Assembly: GCA_964573145.1 (NCBI GenBank)
Contig: CAZNIM010000006.1
Location: 1-27,478, forward strand
Source: PWPS01 sp964573145
GTDB taxonomy: Bacteria > Patescibacteriota > Minisyncoccia > Minisyncoccales > PWPS01
Direction: 5' to 3'
Length of the DNA: 27,478 nucleotides
The stretch's first letter is position 1, and every line of letters begins with the position of its first letter. Of this stretch, positions 6,672 to 15,153 are shown piece by piece. Made by a program: the position numbers and the translations under genes. The notes under the pieces are model-generated. The model was not told the DNA's origin, did not search any database, and saw only the letters and a list, made by a program, of their open reading frames with translations.

Positions 6672-7361
6672 ATGGCCGGACACAGTCACTGGAGCAATAT
6701 AAAGAGAAAAAAAGAGAAAAAAGATAAAAAGCGGGCTAAAAAATTCGCCCGTCTTTCCAAATTGATATCTTCGGCGGTAAAAGAAGGGGGAAAGGATCCG
6801 GATATGAATCCGACCTTGAATACGATGATCGAAAAGGCCAAAAAAGAAGATATGCCGAAGGAAAATATAGAAAAAGCGATTAAGAAGGGAGTCGGAGAAG
6901 GTGAAGAGGGCACTTTGGAAGATTTTATTCTCGAGGTTTACGGACCGGACGGATTGGCCATCATAGTAACCGGAGAAACCGATAATCGAAACAGAACGAC
7001 CACCGAAATCTCCAATTTACTGAAGGAGGTGGGTGGAAAAGCGGCCAAACCCGGTTCGGTCAGTTGGCTTTTCGACAGAAAAGGGATAATAGAAGTGGAA
7101 AAAAGTGAAGAAAATCAGTTGCTGGCGATAGAGGCGGGCGCCGAAGATTTTGAAAAAGAAGAAGAGGTGTTAAAGATTTATACCGACCCGGAATTATTTA
7201 TCGAGGTCAAAAAAAAGATTGCCAAAAAAACAGCGGTGGAATCCTCGGCTCTCGGATACCGACCGAAAACGGAAAGTAAAATTTCCGAAAAGCAGGAAGA
7301 ATTCATAGAAAAGCTTTCCGATCACGACGAAGTCGATGAAATCTATTACACTTTAAGATAA
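6672..7361 (+). CDS. yebC: YebC/PmpR-family (TACO1-like) protein
   Basis: A 229-residue protein with the hallmark N-terminus MAGHSHWSNIKRKKEKKD, the usual family length and the central EVYGPDGLAIIV and DNRNRT segments. Members are described as DNA-binding regulators in some bacteria and, in mitochondria and more recent bacterial work, as factors that help ribosomes through difficult stretches. It lies 5 bases after ruvB and 5 bases before ruvC, a neighbourhood common in bacteria. Which of the two roles applies here cannot be told from sequence. Confidence 0.95.
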   Translation: MAGHSHWSNIKRKKEKKDKKRAKKFARLSKLISSAVKEGGKDPDMNPTLNTMIEKAKKEDMPKENIEKAIKKGVGEGEEGTLEDFILEVYGPDGLAIIVTGETDNRNRTTTEISNLLKEVGGKAAKPGSVSWLFDRKGIIEVEKSEENQLLAIEAGAEDFEKEEEVLKIYTDPELFIEVKKKIAKKTAVESSALGYRPKTESKISEKQEEFIEKLSDHDEVDEIYYTLR

Positions 7362-7366
7362 ATAAA

Positions 7367-7846
7367 ATGATTGTATTGGGAATCGATCCGGGAACGGCAA
7401 CCATGGGTTACGGTCTGATTGAAAAAAAGAAAGGAGATATAAGCTGCTTAGAGTACGGAGTGATAAAAACTCCCAAAGATTTAAGCGACCACGAGAGGCT
7501 TTTAATAATAGACCAAAGGCTGGAAGAGATATTTGAAGAATTCAACCCGGTGGTAATGGCCATCGAAAAGGTTTATTTTAAAAAGAACGTGAAGACGGCG
7601 ATGACCGTTACTCAAGCCAAGGGAGTCGCCATGCTTAAAGCGGCTAAAAGAGAAATTCCTCTTCACGAATTCACTCCTTCACAGATAAAGTCGGCTATCA
7701 CCGGCCACGGTAAAGCGGACAAGGCCCAAGTTCAAATGATGATTAAAGCGGAGCTGAATTTAAAAGAAAAGCCGCGTCCGGATGACGCGGCCGATGCTTT
7801 GGGAGCGGCTCTTTGCGGATTACAAAAAGAAAAGCTTATTTCTTAA
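7367..7846 (+). CDS. ruvC: Holliday junction resolvase RuvC
   Basis: A 159-residue endonuclease that cuts Holliday junctions, of normal length. The four catalytic acids are in place: D7 in GIDPGT, E67 in AIEKVYF, and D140/D143 in RPDDAADAL. The segment GHGKADKAQV, conserved in RuvC, is also present. It is the last gene of the pilB-ruvB-yebC-ruvC run. Its final 11 bases overlap the end of tyrS on the opposite strand and there is no terminator between them. Confidence 0.96.
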   Translation: MIVLGIDPGTATMGYGLIEKKKGDISCLEYGVIKTPKDLSDHERLLIIDQRLEEIFEEFNPVVMAIEKVYFKKNVKTAMTVTQAKGVAMLKAAKREIPLHEFTPSQIKSAITGHGKADKAQVQMMIKAELNLKEKPRPDDAADALGAALCGLQKEKLIS

Positions 7847-9017
7847 CTCTGGCAAATCTTCTCTTTCCTATCTTTATGACCATCCCGTCTTCGAGCGGGA
7901 TTTCTTCTTGCCAATCGGTCATCTTGCGGTCGTCTATACTGACCGCTTTTTGTTTTATAAGTCTTTTCGCTTGTGACTTCGATTTAACCAGACCGGTTGC
8001 AAAAACGAGATCCAAAAGCCCCATTTTATCGTCGTTAACTTCGATTTCGGGCATCTTTTCGGGAGCTTTTCCCTTTTCGAATATCTTTTTGAATCTCTCT
8101 TCAGCTTTTTGAGCCTTGCCCTCATCGTGATAGATGGTCACTATCTTCCGAGCCAGTTCCATCTTAGCTTTTTTGGGATCCTTTTTAATCTCTTTTTTAA
8201 CTTTTTTCAGCTCTTTTTCGGAATAGAATGCACAAAGCTTAAAGTAGTCGATCATCAATTCGTCGTTGAGCGACATTATCTTTCCGTACATATCGGCCGG
8301 CTCGTCAACGATGGTAACCACATTACCCCAACTGGTCGACATCTTTCTTCCGTCGAGTCCGTAAAGCATCTGAGAAGTCATTATCTGTTGCGGTTCCATA
8401 TCAAAAAGTTTTTGCATCTTTCTTCCCGCTTTCAAATTGAAGAGTTGATCGAAACCTCCTATCTCAACATCGGCTTCAACCGCCACGGAATCATATCCTT
8501 GTAACAGGGGGTATAAGAGTTCGTGTAATCCGATCGGCTTGTCTTCATCCCATCTTTCTTTGAAGTTTCTTCTTCTTATCAGTTGTTGAGCGGTAAAATT
8601 CATCGCTATCGATATCAATTCTTTTATCTTCATCTCACCGAGCCACTCGCTATTGTATCTGAGCTCAACTTTGTCCATATCGAGAATCTTGCCTATTTGC
8701 TCGATGTACCCTTCCATATTTTTATCTATCTCCTCTTTGGTAAGCGGGGTTCTCATCGCCTGTTTGTCCGAAGCGTCACCAATTTGAGCGGTAAAATCTC
8801 CGATTATTAAAACCACTTGGTGTCCGAGCTGTTGAAAGCTTTTCAGTTTCCAAAATTGAGAAGCTCTTCCGAGATGAATTTTCGGTCCGGTCGGATCAAC
8901 TCCCAGCTTAACTCTTAATTTTTCACCGTATTTTAATTTTTTCTCAAGCAATTTCTTGTCGACGGCATCTTCAACTCCTCGAGTCAACAAGTCCTTGATT
9001 TTTTTCTCTTTTTTCAT
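7836..9017 (-). CDS. tyrS: Tyrosyl-tRNA synthetase
   Basis: A class I synthetase that charges tRNA-Tyr. The HIGH-type motif reads HLGRA shortly after GVDPTGPKI, the KMSKS-type motif reads KMSTS, and a C-terminal S4 RNA-binding domain begins near LDLVFATGLVKSKSQAK. From the chosen ATG at 9017 it has 393 residues. The frame is open to another ATG at 9047, which would add ten residues (VKLEKNYLN after Met). I prefer 9017 because MKKEKKIKDLLTRG matches where family members begin, but neither start has a clear ribosome site. Confidence 0.94.
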   Translation of the reverse strand: MKKEKKIKDLLTRGVEDAVDKKLLEKKLKYGEKLRVKLGVDPTGPKIHLGRASQFWKLKSFQQLGHQVVLIIGDFTAQIGDASDKQAMRTPLTKEEIDKNMEGYIEQIGKILDMDKVELRYNSEWLGEMKIKELISIAMNFTAQQLIRRRNFKERWDEDKPIGLHELLYPLLQGYDSVAVEADVEIGGFDQLFNLKAGRKMQKLFDMEPQQIMTSQMLYGLDGRKMSTSWGNVVTIVDEPADMYGKIMSLNDELMIDYFKLCAFYSEKELKKVKKEIKKDPKKAKMELARKIVTIYHDEGKAQKAEERFKKIFEKGKAPEKMPEIEVNDDKMGLLDLVFATGLVKSKSQAKRLIKQKAVSIDDRKMTDWQEEIPLEDGMVIKIGKRRFARVKK

Positions 9018-9067
9018 ATTTAAATAATTTTTTTCTAATTTTACCATAAAAATCTTTTCATTTTAAA

Positions 9068-9095
9068 TTGATTATATAATATGAAATGGTATAAT
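9068..9095 (+). promoter_or_regulatory. Extended -10 promoter of the penicillin-binding protein gene
   Basis: TTGATT (9068-9073), a 16-base spacer and a perfect TATAAT (9090-9095) preceded by TGG, giving the extended -10 TGGTATAAT. The predicted start point (about 9102-9104) is 2-4 bases before the ATG at 9106, so the message would be leaderless. Confidence 0.7.
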
Positions 9096-9105
9096 AGTAG
9101 CTGAA

Positions 9106-10998
9106 ATGAAAAAGAACAAAAACAAAATTAAAAATTTCTTTTCGGGAGCCTTTTACGTGATGGTAATCATTCTCTTTTTGAGTATATTTTTCGGTTCGAT
9201 CAGTTTTATCTACTTTGCTCGAGATTTACCTCGCCCGGAAAATTTCGTCAGCAGAACAATAAACAGACCGACCAGAATCTACGACCGAACCGGAGAACAT
9301 CTGTTGTATACGGTTCACGGAGAAGAGAGAAGAGAATTAATCGATTTGGAAGAAGTTCCCGATCATCTGATTCACGCTCTTTTGGCCGCCGAGGATTCTC
9401 GCTTTTATAATCACTACGGTATCGATTTTGAAGGAATCGGTCGTTCGGTTTTGATAAATTTAAGAGATAGAAGCTTATCCGCCGGTGGATCGACAATTTC
9501 TCAACAACTGGTTCGATCGGCTCTTCTGACTCATGAAAAAACCTTCATGCGTAAGGTCAGGGAGATTATTTTGACTTTGGAATTGGAAAGAACGTATTCG
9601 AAAGACGATATACTCGAATTTTATCTCAATCAAATCCCTTTCGGTCATAACGTTTACGGAATTGAGACCGCCTCTCAGTCTTTTTTCGGAAAATCGGTTT
9701 CCGAACTATCGGTGGCGGAAGGAGCCACTCTGGTGGCGATGATCAGGTCGCCGTCGGCTCTCTCTCCCTACGGAGATAATTTAAACGCCTTAATGGGAAG
9801 AAGAAATTGGGTGATAAACAGAATGGCTCATCTCGGTTATATAGATGAACAAACAAGAGAAGAAGCGGTCGCCGAAGAAGCCGAATTTTCTCGATTCAGA
9901 AACTATTTACGAGCTCCCCACTTCGTATTATCGGTAAAGGGAGAGTTGGAAAGAGAATACGGAGCGGAATTTTTAAACCAAAGAGGATTAACGATATATA
10001 CAACGATAGATTTTGAATTGCAAAGAAAAGCGGAGGAGATAGTGAAGATATTCAGAGAAAGAAATGCCGAAAGATACAATGCTCACAATATGTCGGCGGT
10101 AATAATCGATCCGCATACGGGTGAAGTTCTTTCTTTAGTCGGATCGGCCGATTATTTCGGAGAAAAATATCCCGCCGATTGTGTTCCCGGTAGAGATTGT
10201 CTTTTTGATCCTTACACTAATGTAGCTCTACGAGGACGACAACCCGGTTCTTCCTTTAAACCTTTTGTTTATGCGGAAGCTTTCAGAAACGGCTATAGCG
10301 GCGATACGACGGTTATCGATGAGGAGACGAACTTCGGAACGCCATCCAACCCTTACATCCCTCAAAACTACGATGGACGCTTCAGGGGAGAAGTTACACT
10401 GAGAGATTCATTGGCTCAATCACTTAATATCCCGTCAGTTAAAGTTTTGGCCGAGATGGCCGGACTTCGTCAAAGTTTGAGCTTGGTGGAAAGATTCGGT
10501 ATAACCACTTTAACCGAAGATCCTTATCATTACGGACTTCCTTTGGTTTTGGGAGGAGGAGAAGTAAAGCTGGTGGAAATGACTTCCGCTTACGGAGTTT
10601 TTGCAACCGGAGGAATGAGATCACCGATGAAAAATATCCTCCGTGTGGAGGACTCGGGAGGTAATATTATCGCCTCTTATGAAAATACTTCTCCGAGAAG
10701 AGTTTTAGAATCTTCAGTAGCGAGAGAAATTACCGATATATTGAGTGATAATGAAGCGAGAACTCCGGTTTTCGGAAGTAATTCACTTTTAAATTTTGAA
10801 AATCACCGAGTGGCGGTAAAAACCGGATCCACACAAAACTTCAGAGACGGTTGGGCCGTCGGTTACAACGAAAATACGGTAGTCGGAGTATGGACCGGAA
10901 ATAATAATAATCAACCGATGATTAACGCTCCCGGACTGTCGGTGGCGGCTCCCACTTGGAGAGTTTTAATGGAAGAATCGATCAGAAGGAGAAACTAA
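9106..10998 (+). CDS. Bifunctional penicillin-binding protein, class A (PBP1A family)
   Basis: A 630-residue enzyme that polymerises and cross-links peptidoglycan outside the membrane. One transmembrane helix (about 13-36) is followed by a GT51 transglycosylase domain with EDSRFYNHYGID (catalytic E96) and GGSTISQQLVR (128-138), then a transpeptidase domain with the SxxK motif SSFK (S382 nucleophile), SLN (439-441) and KTG (572-574). It ends soon after the transpeptidase core, with no C-terminal accessory domain. It has a strong promoter of its own, and its last 4 bases overlap the end of dnaN on the opposite strand. All catalytic residues are intact, so the organism makes a peptidoglycan wall. 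Confidence 0.96.
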   Translation: MKKNKNKIKNFFSGAFYVMVIILFLSIFFGSISFIYFARDLPRPENFVSRTINRPTRIYDRTGEHLLYTVHGEERRELIDLEEVPDHLIHALLAAEDSRFYNHYGIDFEGIGRSVLINLRDRSLSAGGSTISQQLVRSALLTHEKTFMRKVREIILTLELERTYSKDDILEFYLNQIPFGHNVYGIETASQSFFGKSVSELSVAEGATLVAMIRSPSALSPYGDNLNALMGRRNWVINRMAHLGYIDEQTREEAVAEEAEFSRFRNYLRAPHFVLSVKGELEREYGAEFLNQRGLTIYTTIDFELQRKAEEIVKIFRERNAERYNAHNMSAVIIDPHTGEVLSLVGSADYFGEKYPADCVPGRDCLFDPYTNVALRGRQPGSSFKPFVYAEAFRNGYSGDTTVIDEETNFGTPSNPYIPQNYDGRFRGEVTLRDSLAQSLNIPSVKVLAEMAGLRQSLSLVERFGITTLTEDPYHYGLPLVLGGGEVKLVEMTSAYGVFATGGMRSPMKNILRVEDSGGNIIASYENTSPRRVLESSVAREITDILSDNEARTPVFGSNSLLNFENHRVAVKTGSTQNFRDGWAVGYNENTVVGVWTGNNNNQPMINAPGLSVAAPTWRVLMEESIRRRN

Positions 10999-12119
10999 TT
11001 ATTTCTGATCGGCATAACTACATAAAGAAAATCATCATTACCGACCGGAATCATCTTTCCAGGACTGGCTTCATCGGTTACCGAAAATATTATCTCCGCC
11101 GATTTTATTTCGGAGAGACCGTCTTTTAAAAAGCGATGATTGAATGAAATTGTCGTTTTTTCTCCTTCCACTTTACAATCTATTCCCGTTTTATAATTAC
11201 CCAAATCCTTATCCTGACTGGCTATCTCTATCCTATTTTTTTCGGGATCGACGGTTAAAGTAACTTCGTTAACCTTACCGCTAAAGAGACTGGCGGCTTT
11301 TATTTTGTTTAAAAATTCTTCTTTTTCCAGAAGTATCTGTGTCTTTGATTCTTCGGGGATTATCTTTTCATAATCGGGGTATTCTCCTTCGATAAGCTTT
11401 GAACTGAGTTGAATTTTAGGATGATCGGTCTCACTCATAGTCGACTCGAAAAGAACCTGATTGGAATCGAATCTGATCTCCATCTCTTCTTCGTTTTCAA
11501 AGATATTCAAAACTTCTTTAGCCGCTTTTTGAGGTAAGATAAACGATATTTTATCTTCAACTTCAGCATCCAATTTGATAATCTTTTCGGCCAACCTATA
11601 ACTGTCGGTGGCGGCCAACTTTAAAACCTTACCTTCAAAATTGAAGAAGACTCCGGAAATTTCGGGTTTAACTTTGGTATTGGAGGGAATATCGACAACT
11701 TGCCTTAAACCTTCAAAAAAACGATTCGTTTTCAGATTGACGGTTTCCCCATCCTCAATCATCGGGATTATCGGAAAATCATCCGGGTCGAGTCCTTTTA
11801 TTTGTGTTTCATAATCTTTACATATGACGGTTAAATCATTCTCTTCGGAGATTAAATCAACCTTCTCTTCTTCCGGTAAAAGATTTACAAAGCTGGAAAA
11901 AATATCGAGAGGGATGGTGGTTTCTCCTTCTTCTTCTATTTTAATTAAAGACCACCATTTGACTCCCACTTCCAGATCGGTAGCCGAAAGACATAAAAAA
12001 TTATCTTCCACTCTTAAGTGAATATTTTTAAGAATAGGTAAAGAAACCGACTTGGTAGCTACTCTTCCGGTGGTTAAAACTCCTTCCTTTAATTTATTTT
12101 GAATTATTTTAAATTTCAT
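10995..12119 (-). CDS. dnaN: DNA polymerase III sliding clamp, beta subunit
   Basis: A 374-residue ring-forming clamp, normal length, that tethers the replicative polymerase to DNA. Three repeated clamp domains are recognisable, including LPILKNIHLRVED near the N-terminus, LAATDSYRLAEK in the middle and the C-terminal VVMPIRNN, close to the usual VMPMRL ending. It lies downstream of dnaA on the same strand (dnaA to dnaN, 223 bases apart), the common bacterial origin order. It ends in TAG, overlapping the penicillin-binding protein gene by 4 bases. Confidence 0.97.
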   Translation of the reverse strand: MKFKIIQNKLKEGVLTTGRVATKSVSLPILKNIHLRVEDNFLCLSATDLEVGVKWWSLIKIEEEGETTIPLDIFSSFVNLLPEEEKVDLISEENDLTVICKDYETQIKGLDPDDFPIIPMIEDGETVNLKTNRFFEGLRQVVDIPSNTKVKPEISGVFFNFEGKVLKLAATDSYRLAEKIIKLDAEVEDKISFILPQKAAKEVLNIFENEEEMEIRFDSNQVLFESTMSETDHPKIQLSSKLIEGEYPDYEKIIPEESKTQILLEKEEFLNKIKAASLFSGKVNEVTLTVDPEKNRIEIASQDKDLGNYKTGIDCKVEGEKTTISFNHRFLKDGLSEIKSAEIIFSVTDEASPGKMIPVGNDDFLYVVMPIRNN

Positions 12120-12320
12120 AAATTGTTAATTAATTATTAATTTTATTTTTTTAAGTTATTGTTACTATTAAGGGTCGGGAAAACTATTTTTTTTAACGTA
12201 GTTTAAGTTCAATAAGAAGTAGTGGAAAACTTTCTTTTAAAAGCTTAATAACTTGTTTAAAACTTCTCTTGTCAAAATAGTGCCTTTTTATCCTTTTCTT
12301 TTCCTGAAGTTATCCTTTCT

Positions 12321-12340
12321 TTATTCACAACTTATCAACA
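12321..12340 (+). promoter_or_regulatory. DnaA box pair in the dnaA-dnaN gap
   Basis: TTATTCACA (12321-12329) fits the DnaA-box consensus TTATNCACA fully. TTATCAACA (12332-12340) follows with one mismatch. They lie at the 3' end of dnaA within the AT-rich gene-free interval 12120-12342. That interval also has a weaker TTTTCCACT on the minus strand near 12221-12230 and two TTATCC sequences, but no clear dnaN promoter. Confidence 0.6.
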
Positions 12341-12342
12341 GG

Positions 12343-13698
12343 TCAAACGGAGAGCATCATTTGTTTAATAAGAGCTATCTCTTCTTTCATATCATCATCA
12401 TTTTTTAATTTATTTTTTATTTTTTTATGAGAATACATAACGGTCGTATGATCTTTTCCGCCTATCTTTTTGCCGATAAAAGGAAAAGAGTATTCCAACT
12501 CTTCTCTTAAAAGATACATCACTACTTGGCGAGGTTTTACTATCTCTTTCTTTCTGGAATTTCCTTTAAGGTCACTTTCGGAGATATCGTAATACTTGGT
12601 TACCGCTTTTACTATCTGGTTGGGGGATATATTTTTTGTCGGAGATTCAAGAATATTTCGGAGTACTTTTTTTGATTCTTCAAGAGTTATTTTTCGGCCG
12701 GTAAGCTTATGATGAGCAACCAGCTTATTCAATGCTCCTTCCAATTCTCTTATATTTTTTTGTATATTTTCGGCTATGTATTCCGATATTTCTTCCGGAA
12801 TATTGAATTCTTTCTCTTGAGCTTTGGTTTTAAGTATTGCCAGTCGAGTTTCAAAATCGGGAAAATTAATATCGGCGATCATTCCTCCTTCGAAACGAGA
12901 TCTCAGTCTTTCGGTAAGAGCTCTTATCGATTTCGGAGGGCGGTCGGAAGAAAGGATGATTTGCTTGTTTTTTTCATATAAATCGTTAAAAGTATGAAAA
13001 AATTCTTCTTGTGTTTTTTCTTTTCCGGATAAAAATTGAATATCATCGATTATCAAAACATCGATATCCTTGTATTTTTCTTTAAAGCTTTCCATTTGAC
13101 CTTTTCTTATTCCGTTAACCACTCCGGTAATGAATTCTTGGGCCGGGATATATTTTACTTTTTTGGATGAACTTTTGACTTCATTTCCTATCGACTGTAA
13201 AAGGTGAGTTTTTCCGAGACCGACTTTTCCGTAAATAAAGAGAGGATTATAAACCGTTCCCGGATTTTCAGCGACGGCGTAAGCGGCGGCATGAGAGAGT
13301 TCATTAAAAGGACCGACTATGAAATTTTCAAAAGTATATTTGGGATTCAGATTACTTTCCGAATCGATTTGATATTTTTCAAAATCCATCTGCTTTTCAT
13401 TTTCTTCTTCTCTTCTCGGATTTCTTTTATCTTCAGCGGATTTCTCTTCTTCGTTCTTTTTTATTACGTAATCGATGGAAGAAATCTCTTCTCCGAGATT
13501 TTCAACAGCCGTAATTATAGTTTTATTATGTTTGCTTTTGAGCCATTCACGAGTAAAGGCGTTGGGAACGGCGATTACCAACTTTCCTTTTTCATATTCG
13601 ATAAGGTGAGTATTTTTAAACCAAGTATTGAAGTTAGCTTGTGATATATTCAACTGAACCTCAGCAAGTATTGACTCCCAAAGTTTTTCTTTTTCCAT
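12343..13698 (-). CDS. dnaA: Chromosomal replication initiator DnaA
   Basis: A 451-residue initiator, normal length. Domain I (about 1-80) starts with LWESILAEVQLNISQANFNTWF; a charged linker follows (82-112). The AAA+ domain has Walker A GKVGLGKT (157-164) and Walker B VLIIDDIQF (214-222). Domain IV carries the DNA-recognition signature GGKDHTTVMYSHKKI near the C-terminus. It is divergent from rpmH across a 279-base AT-rich region and upstream of dnaN. A DnaA-box-like site overlaps the predicted transcription start, which suggests the classical self-repression. Confidence 0.98.
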   Translation of the reverse strand: MEKEKLWESILAEVQLNISQANFNTWFKNTHLIEYEKGKLVIAVPNAFTREWLKSKHNKTIITAVENLGEEISSIDYVIKKNEEEKSAEDKRNPRREEENEKQMDFEKYQIDSESNLNPKYTFENFIVGPFNELSHAAAYAVAENPGTVYNPLFIYGKVGLGKTHLLQSIGNEVKSSSKKVKYIPAQEFITGVVNGIRKGQMESFKEKYKDIDVLIIDDIQFLSGKEKTQEEFFHTFNDLYEKNKQIILSSDRPPKSIRALTERLRSRFEGGMIADINFPDFETRLAILKTKAQEKEFNIPEEISEYIAENIQKNIRELEGALNKLVAHHKLTGRKITLEESKKVLRNILESPTKNISPNQIVKAVTKYYDISESDLKGNSRKKEIVKPRQVVMYLLREELEYSFPFIGKKIGGKDHTTVMYSHKKIKNKLKNDDDMKEEIALIKQMMLSV

Positions 13699-13716
13699 CT
13701 TCTGAATATAATTTAT

Positions 13717-13725
13717 TGTGGAAAA
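13717..13725 (-). promoter_or_regulatory. DnaA-box-like site at dnaA start point
   Basis: TGTGGAAAA on the plus strand is TTTTCCACA on the minus strand, one mismatch from TTATNCACA. It abuts the dnaA -10 box and covers the predicted transcription start, a position suited to autorepression. Confidence 0.45.
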
Positions 13726-13734
13726 ATTATAACA
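13726..13734 (-). promoter_or_regulatory. Extended -10 promoter of dnaA
   Basis: The minus strand reads TGTTATAAT, a perfect TATAAT with the TGn extension. No good -35 is present. The predicted start near 13719 gives a leader of about 21 bases before the ATG at 13698. Confidence 0.5.
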
Positions 13735-13878
13735 TAAAAAAAATTTGAGGAAAATTACAATAAAAGTTAAAAAACTGTTGAAAAGTTGTTGAAAATAGCT
13801 TTAAAAAAAGTTTTTTTCCAAAAAAATAAAAAAAGAGATAATAAAAAAAGTATGGTCTAAAAAAAATAAAGCTAAAAG

Positions 13879-13887
13879 TTTTCCACA
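13879..13887 (+). promoter_or_regulatory. DnaA-box-like site near rpmH promoter
   Basis: TTTTCCACA, one mismatch from the consensus, inverted relative to the site at 13717-13725 and separated from it by the most AT-rich part of the interval. Confidence 0.45.
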
Positions 13888-13916
13888 AGTTTTTAATAAC
13901 CCGGTAAAATCGGCTT

Positions 13917-13945
13917 TTGACTTTTTAACGGTTTTCAATTAGAAT
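13917..13945 (+). promoter_or_regulatory. Promoter of rpmH-rnpA-yidC-khpB
   Basis: TTGACT (13917-13922), 17 bases, TAGAAT (13940-13945), each one mismatch from consensus. The predicted start near 13952 leaves a leader of about 26 bases before the rpmH ATG. Confidence 0.7.
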
Positions 13946-13977
13946 TCGAGACAGTATTAATTTAAGCCATCGATCCG

Positions 13978-14112
13978 ATGTCCAAGACATACAATCCAAG
14001 CGAAAGAAAAAGGAAAAAGAAGCACGGATTTCTGAAAAGAAAAAGAACCAAAGACGGAAGAAAAATATTGAAAAGGAGAAGAAAAAAAGGAAGAAAAAGA
14101 CTTTCCGCTTAA
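13978..14112 (+). CDS. rpmH: 50S ribosomal protein L34
   Basis: A 44-residue, extremely basic protein of the large subunit, at the usual length. The start SKTYNPSERKRKKKHGF and end GRKRLSA match the family layout (the Bacillus-type form begins MKRTFQPNNRKRKKVHGF). It directly precedes rnpA, as in nearly all bacteria. There is no clear Shine-Dalgarno before the ATG. Confidence 0.95.
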   Translation: MSKTYNPSERKRKKKHGFLKRKRTKDGRKILKRRRKKGRKRLSA

Positions 14113-14121
14113 CGATGAAAG

Positions 14122-14466
14122 ATGCTTTCCAAAAAGCACAGAATAAAAGGAAAGAGAGAATTCAATTCCACTTTTAAAGAAGGGGAGTTTTTCTCTAATT
14201 CTTATTTGGAAGTGAGAGTTAAGGAGAGAGATGATGAAGAAAAAAAGATAGCTTTCGTCGCTCCGGTGGGAAGATTTAAAAAAGCGACGAGAAGAAACAG
14301 GGTTAAGAGAATAATGAAAGAAGCAGCCGGATTTTTAAATGAAGAGCTCGTTTCGGGAATAAATATTATCTTTATAATAAAGAAGGACCCGGAAGAGATA
14401 AGTAAAGAAGAAAGAAGCGATATAATCAGAGACGTTTTATCCGAAGCCAATATTCTTAAAAAATGA
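14122..14466 (+). CDS. rnpA: Ribonuclease P protein component
   Basis: A 114-residue basic protein that helps the RNase P RNA cut the 5' leader from tRNA precursors. It begins LSKKHRIKGKREF as the family does and carries the RNR signature as RRNRVKR (57-63). Length is normal. It lies 9 bases after rpmH and overlaps yidC by 4 bases, so the four genes rpmH-rnpA-yidC-khpB form an operon. The RNase P RNA gene itself is not in the window. Confidence 0.93.
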   Translation: MLSKKHRIKGKREFNSTFKEGEFFSNSYLEVRVKERDDEEKKIAFVAPVGRFKKATRRNRVKRIMKEAAGFLNEELVSGINIIFIIKKDPEEISKEERSDIIRDVLSEANILKK

Positions 14467-15149
14467 TAGGAGATTTCTTTTACGCAATATTTTACCAGCC
14501 GCTTTTTAATTTACTGATATTTTTATATAACAGTTTCGGTGATTTGGGGTTGGCGGTGATACTGATAACTCTTATAGTTAAAGGGGCGCTCTACCCGATT
14601 TCGGCGAAAGCGACCAGGTCGCAAAAAGCGCTCAGAGAGCTGCAGCCGAAAGTAAAAGAGCTGCAGGAAAAATATAAAGACGACAAAGAAAAACAGGCTC
14701 AGAAAGTCCTGGAGCTTTACAGTAAGGAGAATGTGAGTCCCTTTTCGGGAATCTTTCCGCTCTTTCTCCAATTTCCGGTCATAATAGCTCTTTTTCAGAT
14801 ATTCAGAAGAGGACTGGGAGCCGATCAGTTGATTCATCTTTATGATTTTATAAGCAATCCGGAAGTGGTGGATTACCTCTCTTTCGGTTTTTTGGATCTA
14901 TCCGAACCGAATATAGTTTTAGCTCTTTTGGCCGGAATAGGTCAATTTATTCAGGTTCAGATGACTATGCCGGATACCGGAGAAAAGAGTGAGGAAGGAG
15001 GTCTGGGAAGTATGATGAAAAATCAGATGAAGTTCGTATTGCCGGTATTTACCATCTTTATATTGTCGAGCTTGCCTTCGGCGGTAGGAGTTTATTGGAT
15101 AATAACCGTTATTTTTACCATTTTTCAACACAAAACAGTTAAAAAATAA
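14463..15149 (+). CDS. yidC: Membrane protein insertase YidC/Oxa1
   Basis: A 228-residue inner-membrane insertase of the short Gram-positive type, without the large periplasmic P1 domain. Hydrophobic segments lie near 8-25, 28-45, 90-113, 140-165 and 192-220; a charged loop with LQPKVKELQEKYKDDKEKQ lies between. In most homologues the first core helix carries a conserved Arg in the hydrophilic groove; here the corresponding place appears to be Lys40 (ITLIVKGALYP). No lipoprotein Cys is visible at the N-terminus. It overlaps rnpA by 4 bases and is followed 4 bases later by khpB. Confidence 0.93.
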   Translation: MIGDFFYAIFYQPLFNLLIFLYNSFGDLGLAVILITLIVKGALYPISAKATRSQKALRELQPKVKELQEKYKDDKEKQAQKVLELYSKENVSPFSGIFPLFLQFPVIIALFQIFRRGLGADQLIHLYDFISNPEVVDYLSFGFLDLSEPNIVLALLAGIGQFIQVQMTMPDTGEKSEEGGLGSMMKNQMKFVLPVFTIFILSSLPSAVGVYWIITVIFTIFQHKTVKK

Positions 15150-15153
15150 AAAT

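Larger units (their letters stand above)
13699..13977. other. oriC: Candidate replication origin between dnaA and rpmH
   Basis: A gene-free, very AT-rich 279 bases between divergent dnaA and rpmH, holding long A and T runs, two GTTGAAAA direct repeats (about 13778-13795) and two DnaA-box-like sites in opposite orientation near its ends (13717-13725 and 13879-13887). Position and composition fit a bacterial origin. The second DnaA-box cluster beside dnaN means a bipartite origin, or an origin on that side, is equally possible. Confidence 0.5.
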
